From Heterobasidion occidentale (lineage: Eukaryota; Basidiomycota; Agaricomycetes; Russulales; Bondarzewiaceae): 64,000 bases of DNA. Each line of letters opens with the position of its first letter. The first letter of the stretch is position 1. This document shows positions 22,575 to 33,200 of the stretch, piece by piece. Location of the stretch: assembly GCA_039111635.1 (NCBI GenBank), contig JBCAQO010000010.1, positions 1,798,001-1,862,000 of the forward strand, in the 5' to 3' direction. The translations under genes and the position numbers were made by a program. The notes beneath the pieces were generated by a model that was given only the letters and a program-made list of their open reading frames with translations, was not told where the DNA came from and did no database searches.

Positions 22575-25393
22575 CTACTCGTTGCGCACGACCCCGACCG
22601 TGACCGTGCTCCCGCCCGCACTCCCGCCCGCGCCCGCGCCGGGCCCGAGCGCGTGCACGCACTTCTCCCACGCCCAGCGCGTGAGCCGCAGCACGTCCGC
22701 GTCGCCGAGGTCGCGCGGCACGCGCAGCTCGAGCGTCGCGACGAGCGCGAGCGCGGTGCCGCGCGCGGGGTCGTGCTCGGGCGGTGTGAGCTGCCAGACG
22801 TGCGGCGGGGGGAGGTGCACGACTTGCGGGTGGCGCTCGATCTGGGCACGGCGGGACGAGACGAGACGGGGCGTTGTGTGCGGTGTGCGGTGTGCGGTGT
22901 GCGGTGTGCGGTGTGCGGTGTGCGGTGTGCGGTGTGCGGTTTTAGGTGTGATGTCAGCCCGGAACGACGCGATGGGAAGAAAGGGAGCACGCTGACCTCG
23001 CGCATGGCGCGCAGGAAGGACTCCATGCGCGCGCCCGGGAGCCCGCGCAGGGGCGAGGTCTGGAGGAGGACGGTGCCGATGGCGACGCACGCGGGGTACG
23101 CGAGGGCGGCCATCGCGCCCGCCCCTGCTGTCGCGAGGGCGAGGTCCCACGCGCGGTGCTGCGCGCTGTCACCCAGCAAAGCAAAGAACCCCACCGCGCG
23201 TCAGCCGGATTCGCTCGAGTGTCAGAGGACGTGAAACAACGGCAGAATGAAGGGGAAGGAAGGGGAAGGAGGGGGAGAGGGGGAAGAGGGAGGGGCTTAC
23301 GAGGGGACGAGGCTGGGGACGAGGAAGACGCCGGCGGCGAGGACGATGGGTGCGAGCGAGAACGGGTTCGTGAGCACGCGCTCGAGGGGCGAGGGCGGGT
23401 CGAGGCTGAGCGACGCGTAGTGCGGGCGGGAGGGGTTCAGGAGCGAGCGCAGCAGCGGGAGCTGCTTGCCTGTCACTGTCGTCCACACACGAGCGCGCGT
23501 CAGATCTCGCGGCGGGATTTTTTTTTGAGGAGACAAGGGGGAGGGGGGGGGAGGGGCGTACCGTTCATGAGCTTTGCGTGGTTCTGGAAGAAGACGCCGC
23601 TGCCGAAGAGCGTGACGAAGGCCGCAAGGACAGGGAACAGCGGGAACCCGATCCTAGATAGCACACGAGCGGAGGAGCGGTCAGCTCGCGGGCGGGCGGT
23701 GCGTGTGCGGACGAAGTGCGCGGCTCACCCGTACGCGTCGGGGGACTCGTCGCCGGGGTGGTGGTGGTGCCCGTCGCCGGCGGAGAGCAGGAGGTGCTCG
23801 AGCGTCTCCTTGAAGACGTACACGGCGGAGAACATGAGGAAGACGACCTGCGCGAAGAGCGCGACGGTCTCCACGCGCGCGTTACTGTTCCAAAAACGCA
23901 CACGTGAGCATCACCGCACCCAAAAATCCCACGCAAAAACTCAAAAAGAGGCAAAGAAAGAGAGACGCGACGACGAAGAACGAGAGGGAAGGAAAGCGAA
24001 GGGGAGCGGGCGCACACGCACCCGTATGGACGACGGAGCGGCGCCTGCGCGGCGGGCTGGCGGAGCCGCGCGGGGAGCCACGCGCCGGCGCCGATGCCGA
24101 ACGCGTCGAAGACGACCCAGTAGCCGAGCCCGGTGCACGAGAGCGCGCCGACCTGCTGCCCGGCGACCCACAGCCACGCGCCGAGCGCGAACTGCGCGCC
24201 CGCGGCGAGCGCGGCGAGCGGTGGGGGTTCGGCGGCGTGCGCGTGTCCGTGCGCGTGGTCGTGGTCGTGGTTGTGATCGTGCGTGTCGTGCGCGTGGTCG
24301 TGCGCGTGGTCGGCGAGAGAGTGGGAGTGCGCGTGAGAGTGAGAGTGGGAGTGGGAGTGGGTCGGGGCGGGGGCCGGGTCGAGCGCGAAGGAGGGCGTGT
24401 CGGGGCCCGTGGAGCGCGGGGAGAACGACGCGTCCGGGTTCCAGGGCGACACGGGGACGGGGGTGGGCTGCGTCTGGAGCTCGAGCTCGGCGCCGGGCTC
24501 GAGGAAGGAGAAGAAGTTGTGGGAGAGCGAGTGCTTGTGGTGGTGGCCGCGCTTGGAGGGGCGCGGGCCGCCGAGGGACGGGGTGCGCGGGGACGCTGCG
24601 AGGGCGAGGGCGTCGGGGGGCGGACGCGAACCAAAGGTGAAGCCGTCGCCGAGCTTTTTGTGGCGCGCGACGGTGGGCGAGGCGGGGGGGATGAGGGTGA
24701 CAGGTGCGGCTACGTCGTGGATCTGGGCGTCGTGGTCTTCGATGCCGTTTTCGAGCTCCTGGGCGCCGTCTTCGGCGATGGAGGTGTGGGGCAGGGAGCC
24801 GGGGCGCGGGAAGAAGACGGAGAGGTTGCGGGAGTGGAGGCGGGCGTGGCGGCGGGGGTGAGTGGAGGTCTGGGTCTGGGGTGAGAGCGGGGGTCAGAGG
24901 CAGAGGTGGAGGCGGAGGAGGGGAAGGGTGGGGCGGGGCCGTGGGCGGGGGAGAGCGGGGACTGCGGGGGGAAGGAGGCGGAGAGCGGGGACGGGAGCGG
25001 GGGAGAGAAGGGCGTGCCCGAGGTGGAGCGGGTGCGGGCGTGGCTGTGGGTGTGCAGGTGCGACGGCATCGAGAAGGACTGGCGGAAGGGCGACGCCGGC
25101 GCGTGTGCGTGCGTGTGCGGCGCCCGCGGGAGGCTGAAGCTCGTCTGGAACGGCCCCGCCGAGGGCGGGTGCGCGGGATACGGCGACGACGACGACAGGG
25201 ACAATCCCGGCGGCGGCGCGGGGGGCGTCGAGTTCACGCGGGAGCGCGACGGGGGGATTGCCAGCGCCGGCGTCGCTGCGGAGGCCAAGGCATGTGCCGC
25301 GTCGCCGTTCGATGCCCGGGGGTGATCCCCGTTGGTGACGACGACGGCGATAGCGTCGTCGTCTTCCTTGCTGGACTTGCGTCGGTGCATCAT
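22575..25393 (-). CDS. ZRG17: ZRG17-like cation diffusion facilitator (zinc transporter)
   Basis: CDF-family membrane protein. In yeasts Zrg17 pairs with another CDF protein to load zinc into the secretory pathway. Exons: 25393-24022, 23884-23729, 23653-23562, 23469-23301, 23165-22997, 22841-22575. The long Ser/Pro-rich N-terminus leads into RLHSRNLSVFFPRPGS, then KHSLSHNFFSFLEPG, both typical of this family. A His-rich loop (HSHSHSHAHSH, then DHAHDHAHDTHDHNHDHDHAHG) precedes the membrane segments, and a second HHHH loop sits mid-protein. The exon sum is one base short of a multiple of three. The frame change falls at a G5 run, 24854-24858 (C on the coding strand), in exon 1. One extra base there gives 741 aa and joins LTP to RRHARLHSRNL. 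Assignment to ZRG17 rather than another CDF protein is moderately sure. Confidence 0.8.
22877..22939 (+). repeat. 7-bp minisatellite, nine perfect TGTGCGG units
   Basis: Nine identical tandem copies of TGTGCGG lie inside the last intron (22842-22996) of the zinc transporter gene. Flanking splice sites are intact, so copy-number change would alter only intron length. Confidence 0.95.
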
Positions 25394-25708
25394 TGATGGG
25401 GCGGGGTTGGGGATGGGGGTGGGGTGTTCCGGGTTGGAAGGACAGCCAGTGCTCGCGAGACGCGGGGGCTATCGCTGTGCGGGTGGTCGCAGTCGGTTAT
25501 AGGGCACCGCTCAAAGAGGGCCTACGTCGAGACTGTGCGTCGCAAACTGGCAGCTGTGCCCGACGACGAGGACAGTCGAGGGTATCGGGACTTGGCACTG
25601 GCCACGACGGAGATGGAGTTGCGGTGGTGGCGTCGCCGCGTCAATCAATTAGGCGCCCGTCGTCCCCCCGCGTCTTTCCTCTCCTCATCCTCTCGTCGTC
25701 CACACATC
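25394..25708. promoter_or_regulatory. Divergent promoter of zinc transporter and PTPA genes
   Basis: A 315 bp region between the two starts. It is GC-rich, without a TATA box or recognisable operator, and no coding sequence is supported. Confidence 0.45.
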
Positions 25709-27264
25709 ATGGCCGCGACATCCTTCAAGGTCCCAACAAAGGCCATCCTCACCCCTGACCAGCTCGTTGCGTTCCAGCAGTCGGCCACACACAGCGACAT
25801 CGTCTCCCACATCCAGGTCCTCAATGACGCAGTGGCGGGCGTCAAGCTCGCCGATGACTGCCCCGAATCCGCGGTACGCACGCAGCACCCCCTGTATCCG
25901 TACAAGGCGTGCTCACCGTCCAGTCCATCAGGGTATACAAACCATCCTCCGCGTCCTCGATCGCGTCGAGGACATCGCCCGCCAGGTCCCGCCCGTCAGC
26001 AACTCCGCCTCCAGGTTCGGCAATCCCGCCTTCAGGACCTTCTACGACAGAATGCAAGACGTGCGTGTCCCCGCGTCTCGTCTGTCGCGTCCTCTCACGT
26101 CGCGCCCCGCAGATCGCCCCGTCTCTCCACGAGTCCCTGCCCGGCCTTCCCACGCAGGCCATCCCCGAGCTGTCCGTCTACTTCCAGGAAGCCTGGGGAA
26201 ACCGCACCCGCATCGACTACGGCAGCGGCATGGAGCTCAACTTCCTCTGTTGGCTGTGAGCCGCCCCGCCCCCTCCGTCCCCTTGCGCACCCGTTGACAA
26301 CGGCCGCGCGCCAGGATCTGCCTCGAGCGCCTCGGCGTCGTACGGGAGAGCGACCACGTCGCGCTCGTCACGAGGGTCTTCTGGCGGTCAGTGCGCTCAG
26401 ACTCTCGCCGGCGGTAGACAAACGTTCGAGTTTGCAGATACGTGCAGGTCATGCGGACGCTGCAGTCCACGTACTGGCTCGAGCCCGCGGGCTCGCACGG
26501 CGTCTGGGGCCTCGACGACTACCATTTCCTGCCGTTTTTGTTCGGCTCGGCGCAGCTTCGCGGTGCGTGCGCCGCGCGCGCCTTTCTTATCACGTTGGGA
26601 CGTGGGTTGACGGCGCGGGTGCACTGCAGGGCACAAGTATCTGAGGCCAAAATCCATCCACGACCCCGAGGTCGTGGACGAGTACGCGAAGGACTACATG
26701 TACCTCGCGTGCATCCAGTTCATAAACTCGGTCAGCCGCACGCCTGCATCACGCGCATTCGACTGAAGCCGACTATCTATTTTTATTTACTTCGTTCGTC
26801 GCGCGCTACAGGTGAAGACCGCGTCGCTGCGCTGGCACTCGCCCATGCTCGACGACATCTCCGCCGTGCGCACCCCGCACGTACTCGCGCGCCTCGTTCG
26901 CTGACCCGCGCGTGTCGCTCTGCAGGTCAAGACGTGGGACAAGGTCAACGCGGGCATGGTCAAGATGTACCTCGCGGAGGTGCTCGGCAAGCTCCCGGTG
27001 ATGCAGCACTTCCTCTTCGGCTCCCTCCTCGCGTACGATGGCCCCGTCGGGGCCGGGGCCGTGGACGCGGACGACGCGCATCGCGGGCACGCGCACGCAC
27101 ACGGTGATTTGGGCGGGGCGGGGCAGCGGGAGGTCGGGTGGGGAGATTGCTGCGGGATCCCGGTGCCGTCTGTGTTTGCGGCGGCGGCGGCGGAGGCGGG
27201 GAAGGGGAAGGAGGTGGGCGGGAGGTTGGCGGGGCCTGGGATTCGACCGGTTCCGTTTGACTGA
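25709..27264 (+). CDS. PP2A phosphatase activator (PTPA/Rrd), peptidyl-prolyl isomerase
   Basis: Helps fold and activate the catalytic subunit of protein phosphatase 2A; the yeast forms are Rrd1 and Rrd2. Eight exons: 25709-25873, 25932-26060, 26113-26255, 26315-26386, 26438-26562, 26630-26730, 26812-26865, 26926-27264. They join to 375 aa without a break. Diagnostic stretches: [40 protein letters not shown]-type [73 protein letters not shown] and [31 protein letters not shown]. The last about 80 residues are Gly/Ala-rich and not conserved. Whether it is the Rrd1 or Rrd2 form cannot be decided here. Confidence 0.93.
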
Positions 27265-27762
27265 GTGAGGGATCGAGCATCTTTTGTATTACTATCGCGT
27301 ATAACAACCACCTGTACGACTACTACGCATGCGAGGTCCATCGTGTCATCACACGGCAGGCGGAGGACGCAGCTAAAGCGTTGGCGTCAAGTACTTTTAT
27401 CCTACGCGGAATAAGACAACGACGATTGTCACGATATTTTCATTTCGCGGGCTTCGTCTTGTACCATTCCGTCGAGCCTAAGTATAGGAATGCTCAAGAT
27501 AATCGGATAATCGGATTTCATGAGCAGTAACTTCAGGGAAGTTGACATGCTCACAAGGAATCATAGGATAACGATGTTTCAAACGACGATAGTTCACAAG
27601 ATGTCTTCACAGTGGGATAACTTCTCGTCGTTATCGAGAATTCAGTTTACTTATCAGACGTCATGTTAAACAACAACGGGGTGCAGTACGCAAGTAATGA
27701 CATGTTGAGAGAAAAGACAGTCCGACAGAAACGCGTCGTTGGGAGAGGCTACCGACCGTAAC
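27265..27762. other. Convergent intergenic region
   Basis: About 500 bp between the PTPA stop and the protease gene stop. GC content drops sharply here compared with the upstream block. No gene was seen. Confidence 0.5.
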
Positions 27763-29591
27763 TTAGGCAGCGGCGGGGACGAGGTAGCAGTTCGGATACT
27801 TCTTCTTGACGGCCTTCTGGAGCGCGTAGAAGGGAGTGGTGTACGTCTTGTCCGTCCCGTCGGTAGGACCTCCACCGCCCGTGATCTGAGCAATGACACG
27901 CCCATCCCTACCCGCCACAAACGAGCCGAGTCACCACCGTCTGAGAACTTGTCGTTCTTGGCCCTCACCGTGTCGTAGCCGCAGACGATGTATTCGAGGG
28001 CAAGCTGGGCAATACCGTGCTTGGGGTAGTGACGAGTGATGGACTCGAGGCCGTTGACGCGTCCGTAGGTGGTGCCGGCCGAACGACCGTTCTTGACGGC
28101 AAGCAGCGTCCTCACGTTGTGCATGTCGAAGTCCTGCGGGTTGCGGAACTCTTCCTCGGGGACGTAGTCCTTGAGCTGAAGAAGCATGTCCTCAGGCTTA
28201 CAGAAATCGTGACGATCGTGAGCCTGAGGGAACATATAGTTAACCCAGTCAACATCTGTCTTGTTCCCTCCTGTGGACGAAGGGGGAAAGGAGAAAAAAT
28301 AACCGTCAGTCAAAAGAACAAAAAGAAAACCGAAAAGTAACCGACGTACCGACGAAGAGCTTGTTCCCCTTGAAGTCCTTCCACTCGATCTTGTCCTCGT
28401 CCATCTGGATGAAGCTCCAGTCGTACATGAACCCGTCTTCGCCGACCTCGATCTTGGCGCAGTGAAGAACAAACCCGATTACGCGTGAGGCAGTCGTCGT
28501 GAAATGTTTCGTGACCTTGGTGTGAAGCCGGTCGGCTTCTTCAATCTTGTTCGTTGCCGCGCTGATCAAGTCCGTGAGCTCCTTACGCTTCGACGCGATA
28601 CCCTTAGGCTCGTCGTCTGTCGGCTGTGGGAGCCTAACGAGGGTTGCCTCCCAAGTGCTAATGGCAATGGTCTGGTCGCCGTTGAACTTCATGATGGCCA
28701 CGACGGCGTCATCATACGATCCCATGCCGAGGAGAATGATGTGCTCACGCGGCTGGCTGTCCTTCTTGCGCGTGTAGTCCTTGTTCTCGAAGAGCGGAGG
28801 CGGGTGGGCGACGTGGGCGCAGGTCAAGAGCGCAACGCGCTTGTCTCCCTCTTCAGTGTTGGGGCAGAAAAGCAGACCGCCCGTTCCCTCCAAGTGAGGA
28901 CTTGCGGGGCGCGATCGCGAGACCGAGAGTGGGCGTGAAGGGCTTGCGCAGCGCCGGAATACCCCAGAGTCGAACAAGGGGTTGAAGCTCATGAGATGGG
29001 GGCCGGAACCGTAGCGACGGTAGACGGACTCGATGAAGGCGACCTGAATCTCGGGGAAGCCTGCAGCCTAGAATGTAAGACAAGAAAAGTAAGCCTTTAT
29101 TCATTCAGTTAAAATAACGAAGATAATGGGATAGTCCCGTAGTCTCACGCGGCATCCCGTGGAAACTGGGTTCGGCACACCGAGGATAATGGGATAGTCA
29201 CATAATTTCAATGGACTCTTACCTGGAGGATCTCGTTTACGGCATTAGCAGCAGCCACGGCAGCAGCGTAAGCAAGGGAGCGAGGTTGCACGCCGATGGT
29301 GATGACAAAGTCACAAATCAAGGCCGCCTCACCCGCATTCGCATAGGCGAGAGGATTGACAGTATTCCAGTTGACCTGGAGCTCATCGAGCCGGGCGACG
29401 ATGCCCCACGCAGTCTCGAGCCAGGTCGGGGCAATGGGATGATCGGAGTAGATGGGGCGGGCGGCGCGGACAATCTTCTGCGACTCGGGACCTACGGCGA
29501 TGGGCCACGATGGCCCGGTCTTGAAAACGCACGGGGTGCCAGACCCGAAGAAATCGGTGAAGGCGTACGGATAGTCGGATAATCGACTCAT
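27763..29591 (-). CDS. Trypsin-like serine protease family protein (agaricomycete orphan family)
   Basis: Three exons: 29591-29223, 29067-28350, 28270-27763. The product has no signal peptide. An N-terminal part (WLETAWGIVARLDEL...) leads to a protease-like core. RVALLTCAHVAHPP resembles the catalytic His motif of trypsin folds, and near the end DGGDSGSFVAG carries GDSGS, the nucleophile motif, followed by RDGRVIAQITGGG. An Asp for the triad was not pinned down. Three single-base discrepancies occur: -1 near 28965, +1 at GG 28898-28899 (the two compensate) and -1 at CC 27925-27926 within the GDSGS codons.  With all three corrected the exons give 531 aa ending NCYLVPAAA. As written, the catalytic Ser codon is out of frame, so the gene is either dead or mis-assembled. 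The substrate is unknown. Confidence 0.7.
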
Positions 29592-30230
29592 TCCCTCGGT
29601 GATGGGAATAGTTGCAGCCCCGGCAGCAGTGGGAGAGACGAGAGTATCTGTGGGAGAGACCAGCGACGCAGTAGGGGACGCGACCTAGTCTCCGTGGCTG
29701 ACCTTACACAGAAGACAATCGTTCTGTGTATAGACGCGACCGAGTCGTCAGGAGTCAAAGATGGGACGAAAGTCCCAGCAGTCTTAGATACGCCGACACA
29801 CGCCTCGAGGAAGGCACGGTCTACGGTAAGAGGAAGCGACACTGCAGAGGGAGGAACGATGCGGTTAAAGTAGGGAAAAAAAGACATCACTGTAGTATAG
29901 CTAGTATGTACCGCGTATGAGCACTGCCTGTACTGTACGAGTCGAGTGGCGTCATCAGCGGACATGTGCGAGTGGGGCAGGGCCGCGTGGGAAGAAAGTG
30001 CCATAAGAGGGCAGCCGGCGTTTGCAAGCCTCGCGTGGTAACGCTCACGCACTGCCCAGCTTTCGCACCGTCCACCTTCTCTCTCCACCGTCCTCGACGA
30101 CGACGACAACACCACCACCGACGACTCCCCCAGCCAGCCCGTCGCAGCTCGCTGTCTACGCTCTCTCGCCCACCGTCCCAGGCCCCTCGTTACACACAGA
30201 TACTAGCAGCCCAGCCGTCTGTTGCTTGCC
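29592..30230. promoter_or_regulatory. Divergent promoter of protease and chitin synthase genes
   Basis: About 640 bp with no supported gene. Pyrimidine-rich sequence (TCTCTCCACCGTCCTCGACGACGACG region, 30078-30110) lies shortly before the chitin synthase ATG. No TATA box was seen. Confidence 0.45.
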
Positions 30231-33200
30231 ATGAATCGGCAGTCAACCCTACTCCACCAGAGGCTGGAGGCGGTCGCCGACCTCTCTGCCCTCTCCCCCG
30301 TCTCGGACGACATCATCGTCTCGTGCCTGCGCGAGCGCTTCCTCTCCGACAACATCTACACCCACATTGGCACCTCCGCCCTCGTCGCCGTCAACCCCCA
30401 CAAGTACGTCGCGAGCAACGCCGACTCCGTCCTCTACAAGTATTCTGCGGAGCACCGCAGCACCGCGGACGACAGGGAGCGTCTCCCGCCCCATATATTC
30501 CAGCTCGCGGACAATGCGTATTACCACATGCGCCGCACGACGCAGGATCAGTGCATCATTCTTAAGTGCGTAGACCTTCGATTCCGTGTAATGTGCCCGG
30601 ATGTGGATAGGGCGAGGCTGTGTCGTCATGCCTGGCCGTCTGTTGGCGGCATGTCTCCCCTCGTGCGCTGACATGTCGGGCATGCCATCCCGACGAAACC
30701 CATGGCGGAGGGCGTCTCGCCCTTCCCAGATCGAAAGCGCCGCCGTGAATTTTCCCGCACTGACCTCGCGCCCTCTCCAGCGGCGAGACCGGGAGCGGCA
30801 AGTCCGAGAACCGGCGGCTCGCGATAAAAACGCTGCTCGAGCTCAGCGTCAGCAACCCGGGCAAGAAGGGCTCGAAGCTCGCCCACCAGGTCCCCGCCGC
30901 GGAATTCGTGCTCGAGTCCTTCGGCAACGCGCGCACGCTCTTCAACGCGAACGCCTCCCGCTTTGGGAAGTACACCGAATTGCAATTCTCGGACCGCGGC
31001 CGCCTGAGCGGCGTCAAGACGCTCGACTACTACCTCGAGCGCAACCGCGTCGCGGGCGCGCCGTCCGGCGAGCGCAATTTCCACATCTTTTACTATCTGG
31101 TTGCCGGCGCGTCCCCGGAGGAGCGGCAGCACATGCACCTGACCGATAAAATGACGTACCGGTACCTCGGCCAGCGGGGCGTCGCCGCGAGCCGGCAGGG
31201 CATGCACGACGACGACGCGCAGCGCTTCGACCACCTCAAGATGGCGCTTAAGAACGTCGGCTTCTCGAAGCGGCACGTCGCGCAGACGTGCCAGCTGATC
31301 GCGGCCATCCTGCACCTGGGTAACCTCGAGTTCACGACCGACCGCTCGCGGAACGAGGACGCGGCCGTCGTGCGCAACACGGACATCCTCGCTCTCGTGG
31401 CGGAGTTCCTGGGCGTGACGGCGTCCGCTCTCGAGACCGCGCTCTCGTACAAGACGAAGATGGTCAAGAAGGAGCTGTGCACTGTGTTCCTCGACCCGGA
31501 CGGCGCGTCGGACAACCGCGACGACCTCGCCAAGACGCTCTACTCGCTCCTGTTCGCGTGGCTGAACGAGCACATCAATCAGCGCCTCTGTCGCGACGAC
31601 TTTACGACGTTCATCGGCCTCTTCGAGCTCCCCGGCCCGCAGAACATGACGAGCCGCCCCAACTCGCTCGACCAGTTCTGCATCAACTTTGCGAACGAGC
31701 GGCTGCAGAACTTCATCCAGAAGCGCCTGTTCGAGAGCCACGTCGCGGAGTACAACAGCGAGGGCATCTCGCGCTTCGCGCCGCAGGTGCCGTACTTCGA
31801 TAACACGGAGTGCATCCGCCTGCTGCAGAACAAGCCGGGCGGACTCATCCACATCATGGACGACCAGGCGCGCCGCCTGGGCAAGAAGACGGACCACACG
31901 ATGGTCGAGGCGTTCGGCAAGCGCTGGGGGAACCACTCGTCGTTCAAGGTCGGCTCCATGGACCGCTCCGGCTTCCCCACGTTCACCGTGAACCACTTCA
32001 ACGGCCCCGTCACGTACTCGTGCGAGGGCTTCCTCGAGCGGAACCTCGACGCCCTCAACCCCGACTTTGTGTCCCTCCTGCGCGGCGCGAGCGCCGGCGG
32101 CCAGGAGCCGTCGTCGGGTGGCGAGGGCTCCGGCTCGATCAACCCCTTCGTGCGCGGGCTGTTCTCCGGCAAGGCCATCGCGACGCAGATGCACCCGCGC
32201 AACGAGGAGACGATCGTCGCCGCGCAGCAGCCAATCAAGCCGATGCGCGCGCCGTCCACGCGCCGCAAGAACACGGTGCGGCGGAACCCGGCGCTGGGCG
32301 ACATCGAGGAGAAGGAGCGGGAGCGGGACGAGGACGACGGGGACGGGGCGTCGCGCGTGCTGAGCGGCGGGGGGAGCCCGTGCGTGGCGGGCGAGTTCCG
32401 CGCGGCGCTGGACACGCTGTTCGAGACGCTGGAGGAGACGCAGGCGTGGTACGTGTTCTGCGTGAACCCGAACGACGCGCAGCTGCCGAACCAGCTTGAG
32501 GGGCGCTCGGTGAAGGGCCAGATCCGGAGCATGGGCCTGCCGGAGATCGCGCGGCGGTGCGAGACGATGTTCGAGGTCGGGATGACCCCGCGCGAGTTCT
32601 GCGATCGGTATCGGGAGCAGATCGCCGGCGCGGGGGTTAGCGAGGGAGAGACGCGGGAGCAGGTCGAGCAGACGAGGACGGCGCTGGGGTTGGCGGAGAA
32701 GGATTTGGTGCTGGGACAGTACAAGGTGAGCGTCGTTGTCGGCGTCGACTAGCCGTCGGGAGGCGTATTGATCCGCGTGGCAGGTGTTTTTGTCGCAGGT
32801 CGCGTTTCATAAGCTGGAGGATTACTTGCGGTCGAAGGATGGCGAGGAGATCAAGCGGAATCGCATGCGTGAGGCGGAGGCGGAGGCCGGGCTCGATCCA
32901 AGGAACATTAGGGACCCTTACGCGCCCTACCGTGGGCCGGACGCCGACATGCACGACATGCCCGCCCCGTACAACGGCGGCTACGGCGACCCCTTCAACC
33001 AGTCGAACCAGGCGCTGCCCCTCGTGTCCAACGCGTCTCCGTTCCAGCGCGCGGACATGTACGACGACTACGACGAGCGCCGGTCGCTGCGCAGCGAGGA
33101 CTTCGACGCGCGGAGCAGGCTGACGAGCAACCACGAGGAGACGGCGTCGATCGCGACAGAGTCGTACGCGCCGTCGCGCAACATGTTCCAGAACGCGGAC

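Noticed and set aside
22877..22939. CRISPR-like array
   Set aside because: The units are contiguous 7-mers with no spacers, inside a fungal intron; a simple minisatellite.
23156..24640. 494-codon open frame on the + strand opposite the zinc transporter
   Set aside because: It is Arg/Gly-rich and arises from GC bias. The - strand carries CDF-family motifs and consistent splice sites over the same bases.
30626..32194. 522-codon open frame on the - strand across the chitin synthase head
   Set aside because: It is antisense to a clearly conserved exon. Its composition is the mirror of GC-rich codon bias (Val/Arg/Glu-rich, no domain).
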